Made by a program: the position numbers and the translations under genes. Positions 40,488-49,070 of a stretch of 59,236 nucleotides of DNA are shown one piece after another; positions within the stretch are counted from its first letter, which is position 1, and each line of letters starts with the position of its first letter. The stretch is from Candidatus Bipolaricaulota bacterium (GTDB taxonomy: Bacteria > Bipolaricaulota > Bipolaricaulia > UBA7950 > UBA9294). The stretch lies in NCBI GenBank assembly GCA_030606565.1, contig JAUWGE010000006.1, positions 1 to 59,236 of the forward strand, in the 5' to 3' direction. The notes beneath the pieces were generated by a model. It searched no databases. It saw only the letters and a list, made by a program, of their open reading frames with translations, and was not told where the DNA came from.

Positions 40488-40539
40488 ATTATAGTGCCCC
40501 TATCCGTTATTGACAAGGCTCTTCTAGAGGGAGTATGAT
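40488..40539. promoter_or_regulatory. Overlapping divergent promoters of pheS and pepP
   Basis: Minus strand: TTGTCA (40511-40516), 17 bp, TATAAT (40488-40493), then 9 nt to the pheS ATG. Plus strand: TTGACA (40510-40515), 18 bp, TATGAT (40534-40539), serving pepP. The two -35 boxes occupy the same bases, so the two polymerases must exclude each other. Confidence 0.75.
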
Positions 40540-40591
40540 CATTTGATGATGAAGGAAACGGTTTTTATGACCTTCGCCAGTAAGGAGAGAG

Positions 40592-41674
40592 ATGATCGAC
40601 TACGATAAACGCCGCGATGCGTTACTCGAAAGTCTCGATGCCGATGCGTTCCTCATTGTCAACCTAGAGGGCTCAGACAGCGTGAGCATGTTCTACCTTA
40701 CCGGATTCACCGGCGAGGGAGCGCTCCTCTTGTCGGCGAAGGAAGCGTTCCTTATGACCGACTCTCGCTACACTGAGCAGGCCAGCCGTGAGGTCCCCAG
40801 ACTTCCAGTCAAAGAGATGAAAGGGGACTACCTTAAGGAAGTCGCGGCCATGCTCAAGGCGAGGAAGCTCAAACGGGTTGCAGTTGCCTCCAAGAGAATG
40901 ACCCACTACGTAGTAGAGAAGCTGCATGCGTTGTTCGGCGGGAAGATCATCGCTTTTGAGGATCCGGTGATGGCTTTGCGAAGGCTGAAGGATCCTGAGG
41001 AGATTGCGCGGATTAAGGAGGCAACCCGGCTCGCCGAGGCATCGCTCACCGCGCTTTTAGGTGAGATCAAGATCGGGATAAGCGAGCGAGAGCTTGCGTT
41101 GCGGCTAGAGGTCATCATGCGGAAGAATGGAGCGGAGAAGGTCGCCTTTGATCTGATCATCGCTGCCGGGGAGAATAGTGCTCTACCACATTACCGTCCT
41201 GGGACTCGGGAGCTGCGGCAGGGGGATCTTCTTCTATTCGATATTGGTGCGCAGCTTGATGGCTACTGCTCTGACATGACGCGCGTCTTCGCGGTGAAAG
41301 AAGTGTTGCCACAAGCGCGGGAGATCTACGAGCTTGTCCTGCGCGCAAATCAAGCTGGTATAAAGGCAATTAGAGCGGGGGAAAGCGGGGTGACAGTTGA
41401 CGCAACAGCACGCGAGGTGATCGCCCAAGCCGGGCACAAGGAGCACTTCGGCCACGGGCTCGGTCATGGAGTCGGTCTAGAGGTGCACGAGGGGCCGCAT
41501 CTTTCCCCCTTAAGCAAAGATACTCTGCAACCTGGAATGACCGTCACGGTCGAGCCGGGGGTCTATCTTCCCGGGTTTGGTGGGGTGAGAATAGAGGATT
41601 TGCTGGTAGTGACAAAGAACGGCAGCGAAGTCTTGACAAGTTTGCCCAAAGATCGCCTGATCAAGGTTGGCTGA
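40592..41674 (+). CDS. M24 family Xaa-Pro aminopeptidase
   Basis: 360 residues with a creatinase-like N-terminal domain and a pita-bread metallopeptidase. The five metal ligands lie in DIGAQLDGYCSDMTRVF (two Asp), GHGLGHGVGLEVHEGP (His), and TVEPGVYLPGFGGVRIEDLL (two Glu). It removes N-terminal residues before proline, or cleaves Xaa-Pro dipeptides. AAGGAGAGAG precedes the ATG. Confidence 0.94.
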   Translation: MIDYDKRRDALLESLDADAFLIVNLEGSDSVSMFYLTGFTGEGALLLSAKEAFLMTDSRYTEQASREVPRLPVKEMKGDYLKEVAAMLKARKLKRVAVASKRMTHYVVEKLHALFGGKIIAFEDPVMALRRLKDPEEIARIKEATRLAEASLTALLGEIKIGISERELALRLEVIMRKNGAEKVAFDLIIAAGENSALPHYRPGTRELRQGDLLLFDIGAQLDGYCSDMTRVFAVKEVLPQAREIYELVLRANQAGIKAIRAGESGVTVDATAREVIAQAGHKEHFGHGLGHGVGLEVHEGPHLSPLSKDTLQPGMTVTVEPGVYLPGFGGVRIEDLLVVTKNGSEVLTSLPKDRLIKVG

Positions 41675-41678
41675 AGCG

Positions 41679-42629
41679 ATGAGAATGCGAAGCGAATTGG
41701 CGCTCGGCTTGCTACTGGGGTTGGCTATCCTTCTCGGTGGGTGCGCCCTACTTAACCCCTCTCCGGTGGCGCGCTTTGAGGTGACGCCCGTAGTCATCTA
41801 CGCCGGGGAGACGGTGACGTTTGACGCTTCGTCCTCTTACAGTGGCCAGTCGATAGTCTCTTACACCTGGGAGTTTGAAGATGGGGAGGTTGCTTCCGGT
41901 CGGGAAGCAAGTCACATTTACACTGAGCCAGGGCGCTATCTGGTGACGCTGCATGTGAAGGATGCCGGCGGACGAAACGCGTGGGTGAGCGATAAGATCC
42001 TTGTCTACCTGCGAAGTGGAAGCCAGATCTTCTTTGAGGATTTTTCAAGCGGAACGCAGGCGCTTGCAGAGTGGGAGCTCGATCCAGCATGGGCGAGCAC
42101 TACGGAAGGCAAGATCGAGAACCTCTCAGGTGTGCACGGGTTCGTCCTTCACATCGATAGCGGGATGGACCGTTGGCATCGTCGTACCACTGCGGTCAAA
42201 GTTCCTCCACTACGCTTTGGCCAGATGCTTGTCATCTCCTGCCAGGTGATGACAAGCCACACTCAGGACGCCCACACCTTTTTTATCTTCCCCGGTCGCA
42301 AGTCGCTTGACTCGCTCGCAGGCTCCTTGCCTTATTTTGTCTACACCAGCGCAGGCGAAGGGGCGTACCTCCGGGAGCCGGATAAGTATGGAGGGGATGT
42401 TGGTCATCCCCTCTCGTTCAAGCCGGGAGTCTATCTGTGGTACACCTACAAGTTTGTCTTCTCCAATGAGGGGTATCGCTTCTATGTAAACGATGTGTGC
42501 TACGCTTCGGGAGCGATCTTTGAATCGTTCACGGATTCAAGTGATTGGTTGATCCTCTTGGGTGACGAAAGCCACGCTGAGGCGTGCAATGCTTACTTTG
42601 ATAACATTAGGATGTGGATTGAGGAATAA
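41679..42629 (+). CDS. PKD-domain lipoprotein
   Basis: 316 residues with a lipoprotein signal (LLGLAILLGGC, lipidated C22). A PKD domain follows (ARFEVTPVVIYAGETVTFDA, WEFEDGEVASG, HIYTEPGRYLVTLHV) at about 30-112. The C-terminal half is a beta-sandwich of concanavalin-like style (FFEDFSSGTQALAEWELDP to YFDNIRMW). Possibly binds surface glycan. A TTG at 41667 overlapping pepP is possible, but ATG 41679 gives a regular signal peptide. Confidence 0.85.
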   Translation: MRMRSELALGLLLGLAILLGGCALLNPSPVARFEVTPVVIYAGETVTFDASSSYSGQSIVSYTWEFEDGEVASGREASHIYTEPGRYLVTLHVKDAGGRNAWVSDKILVYLRSGSQIFFEDFSSGTQALAEWELDPAWASTTEGKIENLSGVHGFVLHIDSGMDRWHRRTTAVKVPPLRFGQMLVISCQVMTSHTQDAHTFFIFPGRKSLDSLAGSLPYFVYTSAGEGAYLREPDKYGGDVGHPLSFKPGVYLWYTYKFVFSNEGYRFYVNDVCYASGAIFESFTDSSDWLILLGDESHAEACNAYFDNIRMWIEE

Positions 42630-43019
42630 GAGGGACTTGCTGCATACAGTGCGCGGCGGACCTTTACAAACGATTTAGCTTTGACCTATCCTTCTACGGG
42701 CTGACGCTTCCTCTCTGATTGCCTAATCATGATCAGAAGTAAGATCTTATCTTGTTTGTCCGTTACTAGCTCTCCATAGAGCTTGTTGCGTAAACCTTTT
42801 CTACTGCTCGTCTTCAAGCTCGAACCCTAGTTTTAAGCATTTTACCGCAGAGGGCGCAAAGATCGCTGAGATGAAGCATTAAGGTTCCCATTCCACTCTC
42901 TGCGTGCTCCGCGTTCTCGGCGGTGAAAGCTTCTGTTTCGCAAGGAGAAGAGGTTTTTGCAACAGCCTGCATAGCTTGTCCAAAACACCATTTCTTGCCA
43001 TCATGTAGAGGGAGGGGAA
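42630..43019. repeat. Intergenic region with an imperfect inverted repeat
   Basis: No gene recognised. TTTTACCGCAGAGGGCGCAA (from 42839) faces CTCTGCGTGCTCCGCG and TTCTCGGCGGTGAAA (to about 42930). Together they form an imperfect inverted repeat of the 'ACCGCAGAG...CGCAAAG' type that recurs in many environmental genomes, and resembles part of the terminal repeat. An Mrp promoter must lie between here and 43020 but I cannot pick it with confidence. Confidence 0.5.
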
Positions 43020-43511
43020 ATGGTCCTTAGCTTTCTAGTGCTGGTGCTACTGTGGATTGTTTTTACTCGAAGCACCGATCCTTATGTTCTTCTTATCGGC
43101 GTTGTGGCCGCGGGAGGGGTTACCGTGGTCCAGCGACACCTGTTTCCGTCGCTCAATCCTCTCTCTTTTTCGCTCCTATATCGCCCCCACCGACTCATCG
43201 TCTTTTTCGCCACACTGCTGCTTCGTTTCGTGCTCTCGACGATGCACACCTGCCGATTGATTCTCCTGGGGAGGCAAGAGGGGCGAATTGTCGCACTTCC
43301 CATCCGGATAAACAATCCGTTTGGTCAGTTTATTCTTCTGAATTCGATCACCCTCACTCCGTCTACGATTTCGCTCCTGTTGGAAGGTGATCTCCTCTAC
43401 ATCCACTGGCTGCGGGCGAAGGGGAGCGCTGGCGATTGGCGCACGATCAAGGAATCACTTGAAAGGACACTCCTTCCCATTTTCGAGAGGGGGGTAGATG
43501 CACCTCGTTGA
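43020..43511 (+). CDS. mrpE: Mrp/Mnh cation:proton antiporter subunit E
   Basis: 163 residues: two or three membrane segments at the N-terminus and a cytoplasmic domain with the family block NPFGQFILLNSITLTPSTIS near 101-120, followed by LEGDLLYIHWL. GAGGGAGGGG precedes the ATG. It leads a seven-gene operon in which every gene overlaps the next by a few bases. Confidence 0.92.
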   Translation: MVLSFLVLVLLWIVFTRSTDPYVLLIGVVAAGGVTVVQRHLFPSLNPLSFSLLYRPHRLIVFFATLLLRFVLSTMHTCRLILLGRQEGRIVALPIRINNPFGQFILLNSITLTPSTISLLLEGDLLYIHWLRAKGSAGDWRTIKESLERTLLPIFERGVDAPR

Positions 43512-43752
43512 AGCCGTTCTTTTACTTTCTATCGTCGCCGTTTTGTACCGTCTATTCGGCGGTCCGACGTCGTGGGACCGGCTCCTTGCCTACAACTCTG
43601 CATCGAATAGGGTAGTGGTGCTCCTCGCGATTGTCGCGATTGTCTCAAAGCAGCAGATCTACCTTGATGTAGCGATTGTGTACGCCGCTTTGAGTTTCCT
43701 TGGGGTAGTGATCCTTGCCAGGTTCATGGAAAGAGGGGAGGGATATCGATGA
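43498..43752 (+). CDS. mrpF: Mrp/Mnh antiporter subunit F
   Basis: 84 residues with three membrane helices and the conserved FGGPTSWDRLLAYN (20-33), the MrpF signature with its essential aspartate. Overlaps mrpE by 14 bp and mrpG by 4 bp. Confidence 0.92.
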   Translation: MHLVEAVLLLSIVAVLYRLFGGPTSWDRLLAYNSASNRVVVLLAIVAIVSKQQIYLDVAIVYAALSFLGVVILARFMERGEGYR

Positions 43753-44039
43753 TCGCCCTCATCCTCATCAGCTTTGGCCTTGTTTTTGTGGCCATTGGAA
43801 CGCTGGGGATTCTTCGCTTCCAGGATGTTTACTCGCGCTTACAGGCGAGCGGTGTCTCGGACAATGCCGGGCTCGGCCTCGTTCTTTTGGGTCTCATCGT
43901 CTATCAAGGGATGGAACTGCAAGACGTGGCACTCGCTTTTCTCCTGTTTCTCCTGCTTCTTACTAACCCCATTGTCACTCACAGTATCGCCAAGAGTGCC
44001 TTTACTCAGCGCCATACCGGCGCAAAGGAGGAGGGATGA
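43749..44039 (+). CDS. mrpG: Mrp/Mnh antiporter subunit G
   Basis: 96 residues with three membrane helices and the MrpG block GTLGILRFQDVYSRLQASG (17-35). Overlaps mrpF (ATGA) and the next gene (ATGA). Confidence 0.92.
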   Translation: MIALILISFGLVFVAIGTLGILRFQDVYSRLQASGVSDNAGLGLVLLGLIVYQGMELQDVALAFLLFLLLLTNPIVTHSIAKSAFTQRHTGAKEEG

Positions 44040-44824
44040 CAACCCAGCAGGCTTTGCTCGTCCTCCTTCCGTTTATTGCTGCCTTTGGACTAACTCGACG
44101 CCGCCGCCTCACAGCGGTTATTGGGATGGGGATGTTCAGCTTGATCCTTTCGGCCGTCTACCTTCTTCTCCACGCGCCGGATGTGGCGATCACCGAGGTG
44201 GCAATCGGCGCTGCACTTGTCACATTTATCTACGTGCTTGCGATCCGCAAGACCGGTCGCTTGGTGATCGTGGGAGACGAAGCGCCGGGCCTCTTAGAGC
44301 GCGAAGGAGATCGAATCACCGGCCTGGAGCAAGAAATCCTCGCGGGGTTCGCCCGCCACCTTGGCCTCGATTTGGTTGTACACTTCCTTCCTCGCGAAGA
44401 GGTGGGAGAGGCACTGCTGCGCGGGGAGGCCGACATCGCCGCAGGGGGGATCGTCCACGTGGATGCGGAGGACCGGCTTCTGGCGACCCAAGGGCACCTT
44501 CCGACCGGCCTGTTCCACCTTACGAGGAAAGACGCGGCAGAACCAAAACAAGCTCAAGAGACAGAATGGATCTATTTCTCGGATGTGCTGGAAGCGATCC
44601 GTGCCCAGGAGAAAGGGGCATACACCCTCGATCTGGCGCGATTCATCGCCGTCTCCCGCCTCGATCTTTCTGGATACGCAGTCGAGCGACTCTCCGGTTC
44701 CTTCTCCTACATCTTCCTCTTGCCCCCCGATAGAGAGGAACTCCATAAGCGTCTCAGCGCCCACCTCGATCACTTGCGCCAAAGCGGCGAATTGGGTGAG
44801 ATGATAAGGAGACACTTCTCATGA
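44036..44824 (+). CDS. MbhD/DUF4040-like Mrp subunit fused to a solute-binding domain
   Basis: 262 residues. The first ~78 form the three-helix DUF4040/MbhD module (MGMFSLILSAVYLLLHAPDVAITEVAIG in two conserved pieces), equivalent to part of MrpA's C-terminus. The remainder is a bacterial extracellular solute-binding domain of the SBP_bac_3/MltF type: DEAPGLLEREGDRITGLEQE, LGLDLVVHFLPREE, GEADIAAGGI, and a final LRQSGELGEMIRRHF. The domain should face outside and might sense a ligand for the antiporter. I do not know this fusion as a standard subunit. It overlaps its neighbours by 4 bp each, so it is made with them. Confidence 0.85.
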   Translation: MTTQQALLVLLPFIAAFGLTRRRRLTAVIGMGMFSLILSAVYLLLHAPDVAITEVAIGAALVTFIYVLAIRKTGRLVIVGDEAPGLLEREGDRITGLEQEILAGFARHLGLDLVVHFLPREEVGEALLRGEADIAAGGIVHVDAEDRLLATQGHLPTGLFHLTRKDAAEPKQAQETEWIYFSDVLEAIRAQEKGAYTLDLARFIAVSRLDLSGYAVERLSGSFSYIFLLPPDREELHKRLSAHLDHLRQSGELGEMIRRHFS

Positions 44825-45531
44825 GACGGTCATCGCGCGGCATGATCATCACCGCTTCGGCCCTTGTTATCTGTTTCTGTGCGCTCCTCATGATGATGTT
44901 CGATTATCACGGCGCGAGGGAGGAAGCCGGTGCGGCTTACATCGAGCGTGGGACGATCGATACGGGCGCGGCGAACCTCGTCTCCGCCATCTACCTCAAC
45001 TACCGCCTCTTCGACACCCTGCTTGAGATTCTTGTCTTTTCAGTGGCTGTCCTTGGCGTACGTTTTTACCTTTTGGAGAGAGGAAAAGAGGAGGTGGTCG
45101 CCGAGATCCCTGAATCACAAGTTGTCCGAACGTCGGCCGATTTACTGCTCCCGCTTATCCTCCTTCTTGGAATCTACCTCGTTCTTTTTGGCCATCTCTC
45201 CCCCGGCGGCGGGTTCAGTGGCGGGACCGTCGCGGGGACCGGCCTGCTTTTGTGTGCGGTCGCCCTGGGTGCAGATGTCGTAGGGCGTCGCTTCCATGAG
45301 CCGACTCTCGAGCGATTCGAGTGGGGAGTTCTCCTCGCTATTCTCCTTCTCGCTTTATTCCCTGCTGTCCTTCGCCGCCTGCCACTTACCGATCTTCTTT
45401 CCCCCGGAAGGGTGGGCAGCATGGTGAGTGGCGGGTCAATCCTCATTTACAACGTATTGATCGGTGTGAAGGTGTTCATCGGGACGTGGGTGATCATCCA
45501 CTATTTCGTGCGCCACCGAGGCGAGATCTGA
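44821..45531 (+). CDS. mrpB: MbhE-MrpB fusion subunit of the antiporter
   Basis: 236 residues. The N-terminal part (YIERGTIDTGAANLVSAIYL, YRLFDTLLEILVF) corresponds to MbhE, the end of MrpA in other bacteria. The C-terminal part is MrpB, with FGHLSPGGGFSGGTVAGTG near 123-141 and GGSILIYNVLIGVKVFIGTW. About six to seven helices. Overlaps the next start by one base. Confidence 0.9.
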   Translation: MRRSSRGMIITASALVICFCALLMMMFDYHGAREEAGAAYIERGTIDTGAANLVSAIYLNYRLFDTLLEILVFSVAVLGVRFYLLERGKEEVVAEIPESQVVRTSADLLLPLILLLGIYLVLFGHLSPGGGFSGGTVAGTGLLLCAVALGADVVGRRFHEPTLERFEWGVLLAILLLALFPAVLRRLPLTDLLSPGRVGSMVSGGSILIYNVLIGVKVFIGTWVIIHYFVRHRGEI

Positions 45532-45890
45532 TGGCTCTGATTAACGGGGTTACGATCGCCATCGTTCTGTTCGGAATCGGCCTCCTTGGGTTGATCCTCC
45601 GCCGCGATCTTGTCATCAAGCTTCTTGCCTTGGGGCTGGTGAACGGAAGCACGATCCTCTGTCTTGTCTCGCTCAACGCTCGGGTGGACGGAGTCGCGCC
45701 GATCGTTCATTTCCCAGCAAGCGTCCCCTACGTTGATCCTCTTCCTCACGCTCTTGTCCTCTCTGCCATTGTGATCAATTTTGCCATCCTTGCCTTAGCA
45801 CTGGTCTTTGTTATGCTGCTCGTCGAGCGTTATCACACTACTGACTCGCAGCGGATCGAACATGAGATCAAAGGTGAACGAATACCATGA
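45531..45890 (+). CDS. mrpC: Mrp/Mnh antiporter subunit C (NuoK-like)
   Basis: 119 residues, three helices, with a glutamate-free first helix and DPLPHALVLSAIVINFAILA near 67-86, the NuoK/MrpC signature. The start at 45531 is the first ATG after the stop of mrpB (TGATG). Confidence 0.92.
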   Translation: MALINGVTIAIVLFGIGLLGLILRRDLVIKLLALGLVNGSTILCLVSLNARVDGVAPIVHFPASVPYVDPLPHALVLSAIVINFAILALALVFVMLLVERYHTTDSQRIEHEIKGERIP

Positions 45891-47425
45891 TGGTCGCACT
45901 CCTTCCGCTTGTCCATTTCGGGTTTGCCGCACTCAGCCTTGCTTGGGGGCGCGTGACCCGCGAGTTGATACTCCTCTCCTTAGTCGTCGACGCCGTGCTG
46001 GTGGGGCTTCTCTCCGCGGGACTCTCACAGGGAAAGCCGCTCGCCATCGTGCTCGGTGGGTGGGAAAAGGGGATAGGGATTGAGCTTGCTGCTGACCGCT
46101 TTAGCCTAAACTTGACCATCCTCGTTCTCCTGTTAGGTGGGGCGGTTGTGGCCTACTTGTGGCACGAGCGTCTTCGTCCTTACTTCTTTATGCTGCTACA
46201 CCTTCTCCTAGGCTCGGTCTATACCCTTGTGTTTGCGCGGGACCTGTTCAACATTTACGTAACTCTGGAGCTTCTCACCCTGGTGAGCTTTCTTCTCGTT
46301 GGCTACGAGAGAAAGCCTTACCAGATCTGGGCAAGCCTCAAGTACCTCCTCCTCGCTTCGCTGGGATTGGGGATCTACCTGTTGGGAGTGGCGATTATCT
46401 ACTACCACACGGGAACCCTTAATCTTGGGTTGGTGGCGGCGCGGCTCGTTGACCAGCCTAACGCGCCGTGGGTCCTTCTCGCCTCGTCTCTGCTTGTCAC
46501 CGGGGTGGCGGTGAAATCGGGGATCTTCATCTTCTCACTATGGCTGCCTGCCGCGCACTCAAGCGCCACCCCGGCCGTGTCGGCACTCCTCTCCGGCCTG
46601 GTTATCAAGATGGGAGTCGTGGTCCTTTTCCGGCTAACGTCGACTTTTTCGTTGTCCCTTCCACTCCTCGTCCTCGGCGCACTCACCGGCCTTCTCGGGG
46701 TCATCTACGCGATCTTCACCTACGACCTGAAACGGATGCTCGCCTTTCACACCCTCTCTCAGATTGGCTATATCACACTTGGGATTGGGATTGGCTCAGA
46801 GATTGGGATCGCTGGCAGCCTTGAGTACATCGTTGGCCATGGCCTGTTCAAGGGGCTCCTCTTTCTGGCTGCCGGAGTAGCGGTGCAAACGGCCGGCGAA
46901 GGAGACATCCCCGGCTTGATTGCCAGGAGGGCTAAGATTCCTTTATCGGCACGCGTAGCTCTCCTTGTTGGTACCCTGGGAATCATAGGTGTGCCGCCGT
47001 TAGCCGGGTTCTGCGGAAAGAGCCTACTCAGTGCCGGAGTCCGATCGCCCGTCATCCAGACGGTCCTCATTCTCATATCACTTGGGACTGTGGTCTCCTT
47101 TGCTAAGCTAGTCCCGCTCTTTCGCATCGAGCGCGGTCCTTCCTCTACGTGGCTGGTGAAACTCGCCTTCGTAATCTTGGGGCTTCCCATCCTCCTCTTT
47201 CTCCCGTTGGCTCGCCTGCTCGCCCCTGCTGCTCAATTAAGCCTGAGCCTTCATGTTCTCCCGTTTGTGAAAAGCCTGCTTGTGGTAGGTGGTGGGTTCC
47301 TCCTCTATAGGCTCCTCTCCCGGCGGCCTTTTCACCTGCCACAGCGAATCTTCCGGTTGGAGGAGGCGATCCTCGTTATCCTCTCCGGGTTCTTCCTCAT
47401 TTATCTCCTTTCCGTTCTTGGATGA
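45887..47425 (+). CDS. mrpD: Mrp/Mnh antiporter subunit D (NuoM/N-like)
   Basis: 512 residues and about 14 helices, homologous to complex I proton channels. Conserved charged helices include FNIYVTLELLTLVSF (glutamate), KSGIFIFSLWLPAAHSSAT (lysine), KRMLAFHTLSQIGYI, and YIVGHGLFKGLLFLAAG. It is the only large channel subunit in the operon; no separate MrpA/NuoL is present. The complex should exchange Na+ or another cation for protons. The operon layout E-F-G-MbhD-MbhE/B-C-D is that of archaeal and Thermotoga-like Mrp and of membrane-bound hydrogenases, but no hydrogenase gene is here. Confidence 0.95.
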   Translation: MMVALLPLVHFGFAALSLAWGRVTRELILLSLVVDAVLVGLLSAGLSQGKPLAIVLGGWEKGIGIELAADRFSLNLTILVLLLGGAVVAYLWHERLRPYFFMLLHLLLGSVYTLVFARDLFNIYVTLELLTLVSFLLVGYERKPYQIWASLKYLLLASLGLGIYLLGVAIIYYHTGTLNLGLVAARLVDQPNAPWVLLASSLLVTGVAVKSGIFIFSLWLPAAHSSATPAVSALLSGLVIKMGVVVLFRLTSTFSLSLPLLVLGALTGLLGVIYAIFTYDLKRMLAFHTLSQIGYITLGIGIGSEIGIAGSLEYIVGHGLFKGLLFLAAGVAVQTAGEGDIPGLIARRAKIPLSARVALLVGTLGIIGVPPLAGFCGKSLLSAGVRSPVIQTVLILISLGTVVSFAKLVPLFRIERGPSSTWLVKLAFVILGLPILLFLPLARLLAPAAQLSLSLHVLPFVKSLLVVGGGFLLYRLLSRRPFHLPQRIFRLEEAILVILSGFFLIYLLSVLG

Positions 47426-47429
47426 AGCG

Positions 47430-47458
47430 TTGACCTGATCACGGTAGGAATCTAGAAT
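47430..47458 (+). promoter_or_regulatory. Promoter of recA
   Basis: TTGACC (47430-47435), 17 bp, TAGAAT (47453-47458). Start expected near 47465, leader about 24 nt with AGGGGG before the ATG. No recognisable SOS box of the E. coli or Bacillus type overlaps it. Confidence 0.65.
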
Positions 47459-47488
47459 AGAAGAAAGATTACTTAGGGGGCACAAAGA

Positions 47489-48517
47489 ATGGGCAAACAA
47501 GAGGTGCTTGAGAGCACGTTGAAACAGATCAAAAAGACCTATGGTGAAGGGGCGATCATGTGGCTTGGGGAAGGCGCCCAGGTGATGCAAGTGGAGACGG
47601 TTTCCACCGGCTCACTTGCCCTCGATATCGCACTCGGCGTCGGTGGGGTTCCCCGTGGGAGGATCGTCGAGATCTTCGGGTCGGAGGCGTGTGGGAAGAC
47701 GACACTCGCCCTGCACATGATCGCCGAGGTGCAGAAGCGAGACGGGACCGCGGCGTTTATCGACGCGGAGCACGCACTCGATCCAACCTATACTCGTGCC
47801 CTGGGGGTCGACCTCGACCACATGCTGCTCTCGCAGCCAAACTCGGGGGAGCAGGCGCTTGAGATCACGGAGCAACTGACGCGCAGTGGAGCGGTCGACA
47901 TCATCGTTATCGACTCCGTCGCCGCACTTGTCCCCATGGCTGAGATCGAGGGGCAGATGGGGGACTCGCAGGTCGGCTTACAGGCACGGTTGATGAGTCA
48001 GGCAATGCGCAAGCTGTCCGGGGCGATCTCGCAGTCAAAGACGCTTGTCGTCTTCACCAACCAGCTTCGATCGGTGATCGGTGGGACTCGCTTTGGTCCC
48101 TCAACCACTACCTCGGGTGGCCGCGCTCTGAAGTTCTATGCCTCTGTGCGGCTGAGTATGTGGAACGCGGGGAGGATTGAAGAGGGCTCCGAGCAGGTGG
48201 GAGCCCGGGTAAACGTGCGTGTGGTGAAGAACAAGGTCGCGCCGCCGTTTAAGGAAGCGAGCTTTGATGTGATCTACGGAAAGGGGATCGTTCGCTCTCG
48301 CGATCTCATAAACACCGGCGAGGACCTCGGGGTCATCACGCGCAGCGGCTCTTGGTACTCCCTCGGTGATACCCGTCTTGGTCAGGGGGTCGGAAACAGC
48401 GCCCGCGCCCTGGAAGAGGATCCCAAACTGGCGGATGAACTTGAGCGAGCCATCCGAGACAAAGCTGGACTTACTCCCGCTTCAGTACCTATAGAGGAGG
48501 CTGAAAACGCCGAGTGA
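47489..48517 (+). CDS. recA: Recombinase RecA
   Basis: 342 residues. Walker A reads GSEACGKTT (64-72) instead of the usual GPESSGKTT, but lysine and threonine are kept. The RecA signature is [10 protein letters not shown], and the L1 loop [19 protein letters not shown] and L2 region [18 protein letters not shown] are present. Full-length core, no intein. AGGGGG precedes the ATG. recX follows. Confidence 0.98.
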   Translation: MGKQEVLESTLKQIKKTYGEGAIMWLGEGAQVMQVETVSTGSLALDIALGVGGVPRGRIVEIFGSEACGKTTLALHMIAEVQKRDGTAAFIDAEHALDPTYTRALGVDLDHMLLSQPNSGEQALEITEQLTRSGAVDIIVIDSVAALVPMAEIEGQMGDSQVGLQARLMSQAMRKLSGAISQSKTLVVFTNQLRSVIGGTRFGPSTTTSGGRALKFYASVRLSMWNAGRIEEGSEQVGARVNVRVVKNKVAPPFKEASFDVIYGKGIVRSRDLINTGEDLGVITRSGSWYSLGDTRLGQGVGNSARALEEDPKLADELERAIRDKAGLTPASVPIEEAENAE

Positions 48518-48527
48518 TCCCTGGCAG

Positions 48528-48998
48528 GTGTTGGTCCGTCTCCTGCGCTACCGCCCGCGCAGTGTGGCCGAGGCAAGATCGCGATTACGAGCGCAGGGGT
48601 TCAGCGTGGAGGCGGTTGAGGAGGTGCTGCGTCGGGCCGAAGCGGCCGGCCTCCTCGATGACGTTCTGTTTGCGCGACTATGGGTTGAGGATCGTCTCCT
48701 TTACCATCCCCTCTCTCGTCGGGCGGTCAAGCGGGAACTTGCGGAGAAGGGGATTACCCCGGAGACGAGCGAGCAGGTGATGGAAGATCTTTACCCGCCG
48801 GAGAAAGAGAAGGAGATCGCACTAAAGCTTGCCCAAACCCGCCTCGCCCGGTATCAGAGCCTCGACCCAACACGTCGAACCAGACGGACAGTTGCCTTCC
48901 TCACCCGGCGGGGCTTCGCATTCTCCCTCGCCAGCCACGTGGTACGCATGCTGGTTGAGGAATTGAGCGATCGGGAGAGCGGGGAATTGAGTGATTGA
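48528..48998 (+). CDS. recX: Regulatory protein RecX with repeat-derived C-terminus
   Basis: RecX binds RecA filaments and inhibits them. 156 residues with three-helix repeats (RPRSVAEARSRLRAQGF, AGLLDDVLFARLWVEDRL, SRRAVKRELAEKGI). The frame is open back to CTG 48501 and upstream codons read PSDPWQV, typical RecX sequence, so the true start may be an unusual codon near AGAGGAGG; GTG 48528 is the first standard one. The last 13 residues (EELSDRESGELSD) are encoded by the short repeats that continue downstream. Confidence 0.85.
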   Translation: MLVRLLRYRPRSVAEARSRLRAQGFSVEAVEEVLRRAEAAGLLDDVLFARLWVEDRLLYHPLSRRAVKRELAEKGITPETSEQVMEDLYPPEKEKEIALKLAQTRLARYQSLDPTRRTRRTVAFLTRRGFAFSLASHVVRMLVEELSDRESGELSD

Positions 48999-49070
48999 GA
49001 AATTAAGTGATTGAGAAATCGGGAGATTGAATGATTGAACGATCGGGAGATTGAGTGATTGCAGGGATGG
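48961..49070. repeat. Degenerate short tandem repeats, left of the four-helix-bundle gene
   Basis: Variants of GATTGAGTGATTGA, GAATTGAGTGATT and GATCGGGAGA are repeated about eight times with changing spacing. They form the end of recX and lead to the start of the next gene. Confidence 0.8.

Noticed and set aside
43774-44733. A 319-codon open frame on the + strand
   Set aside because: It is out of phase with mrpG and the SBP-fused subunit, both of which match known families and overlap properly. The long frame is Arg/Pro/Ser-rich, as expected of an out-of-phase reading in GC-rich DNA.
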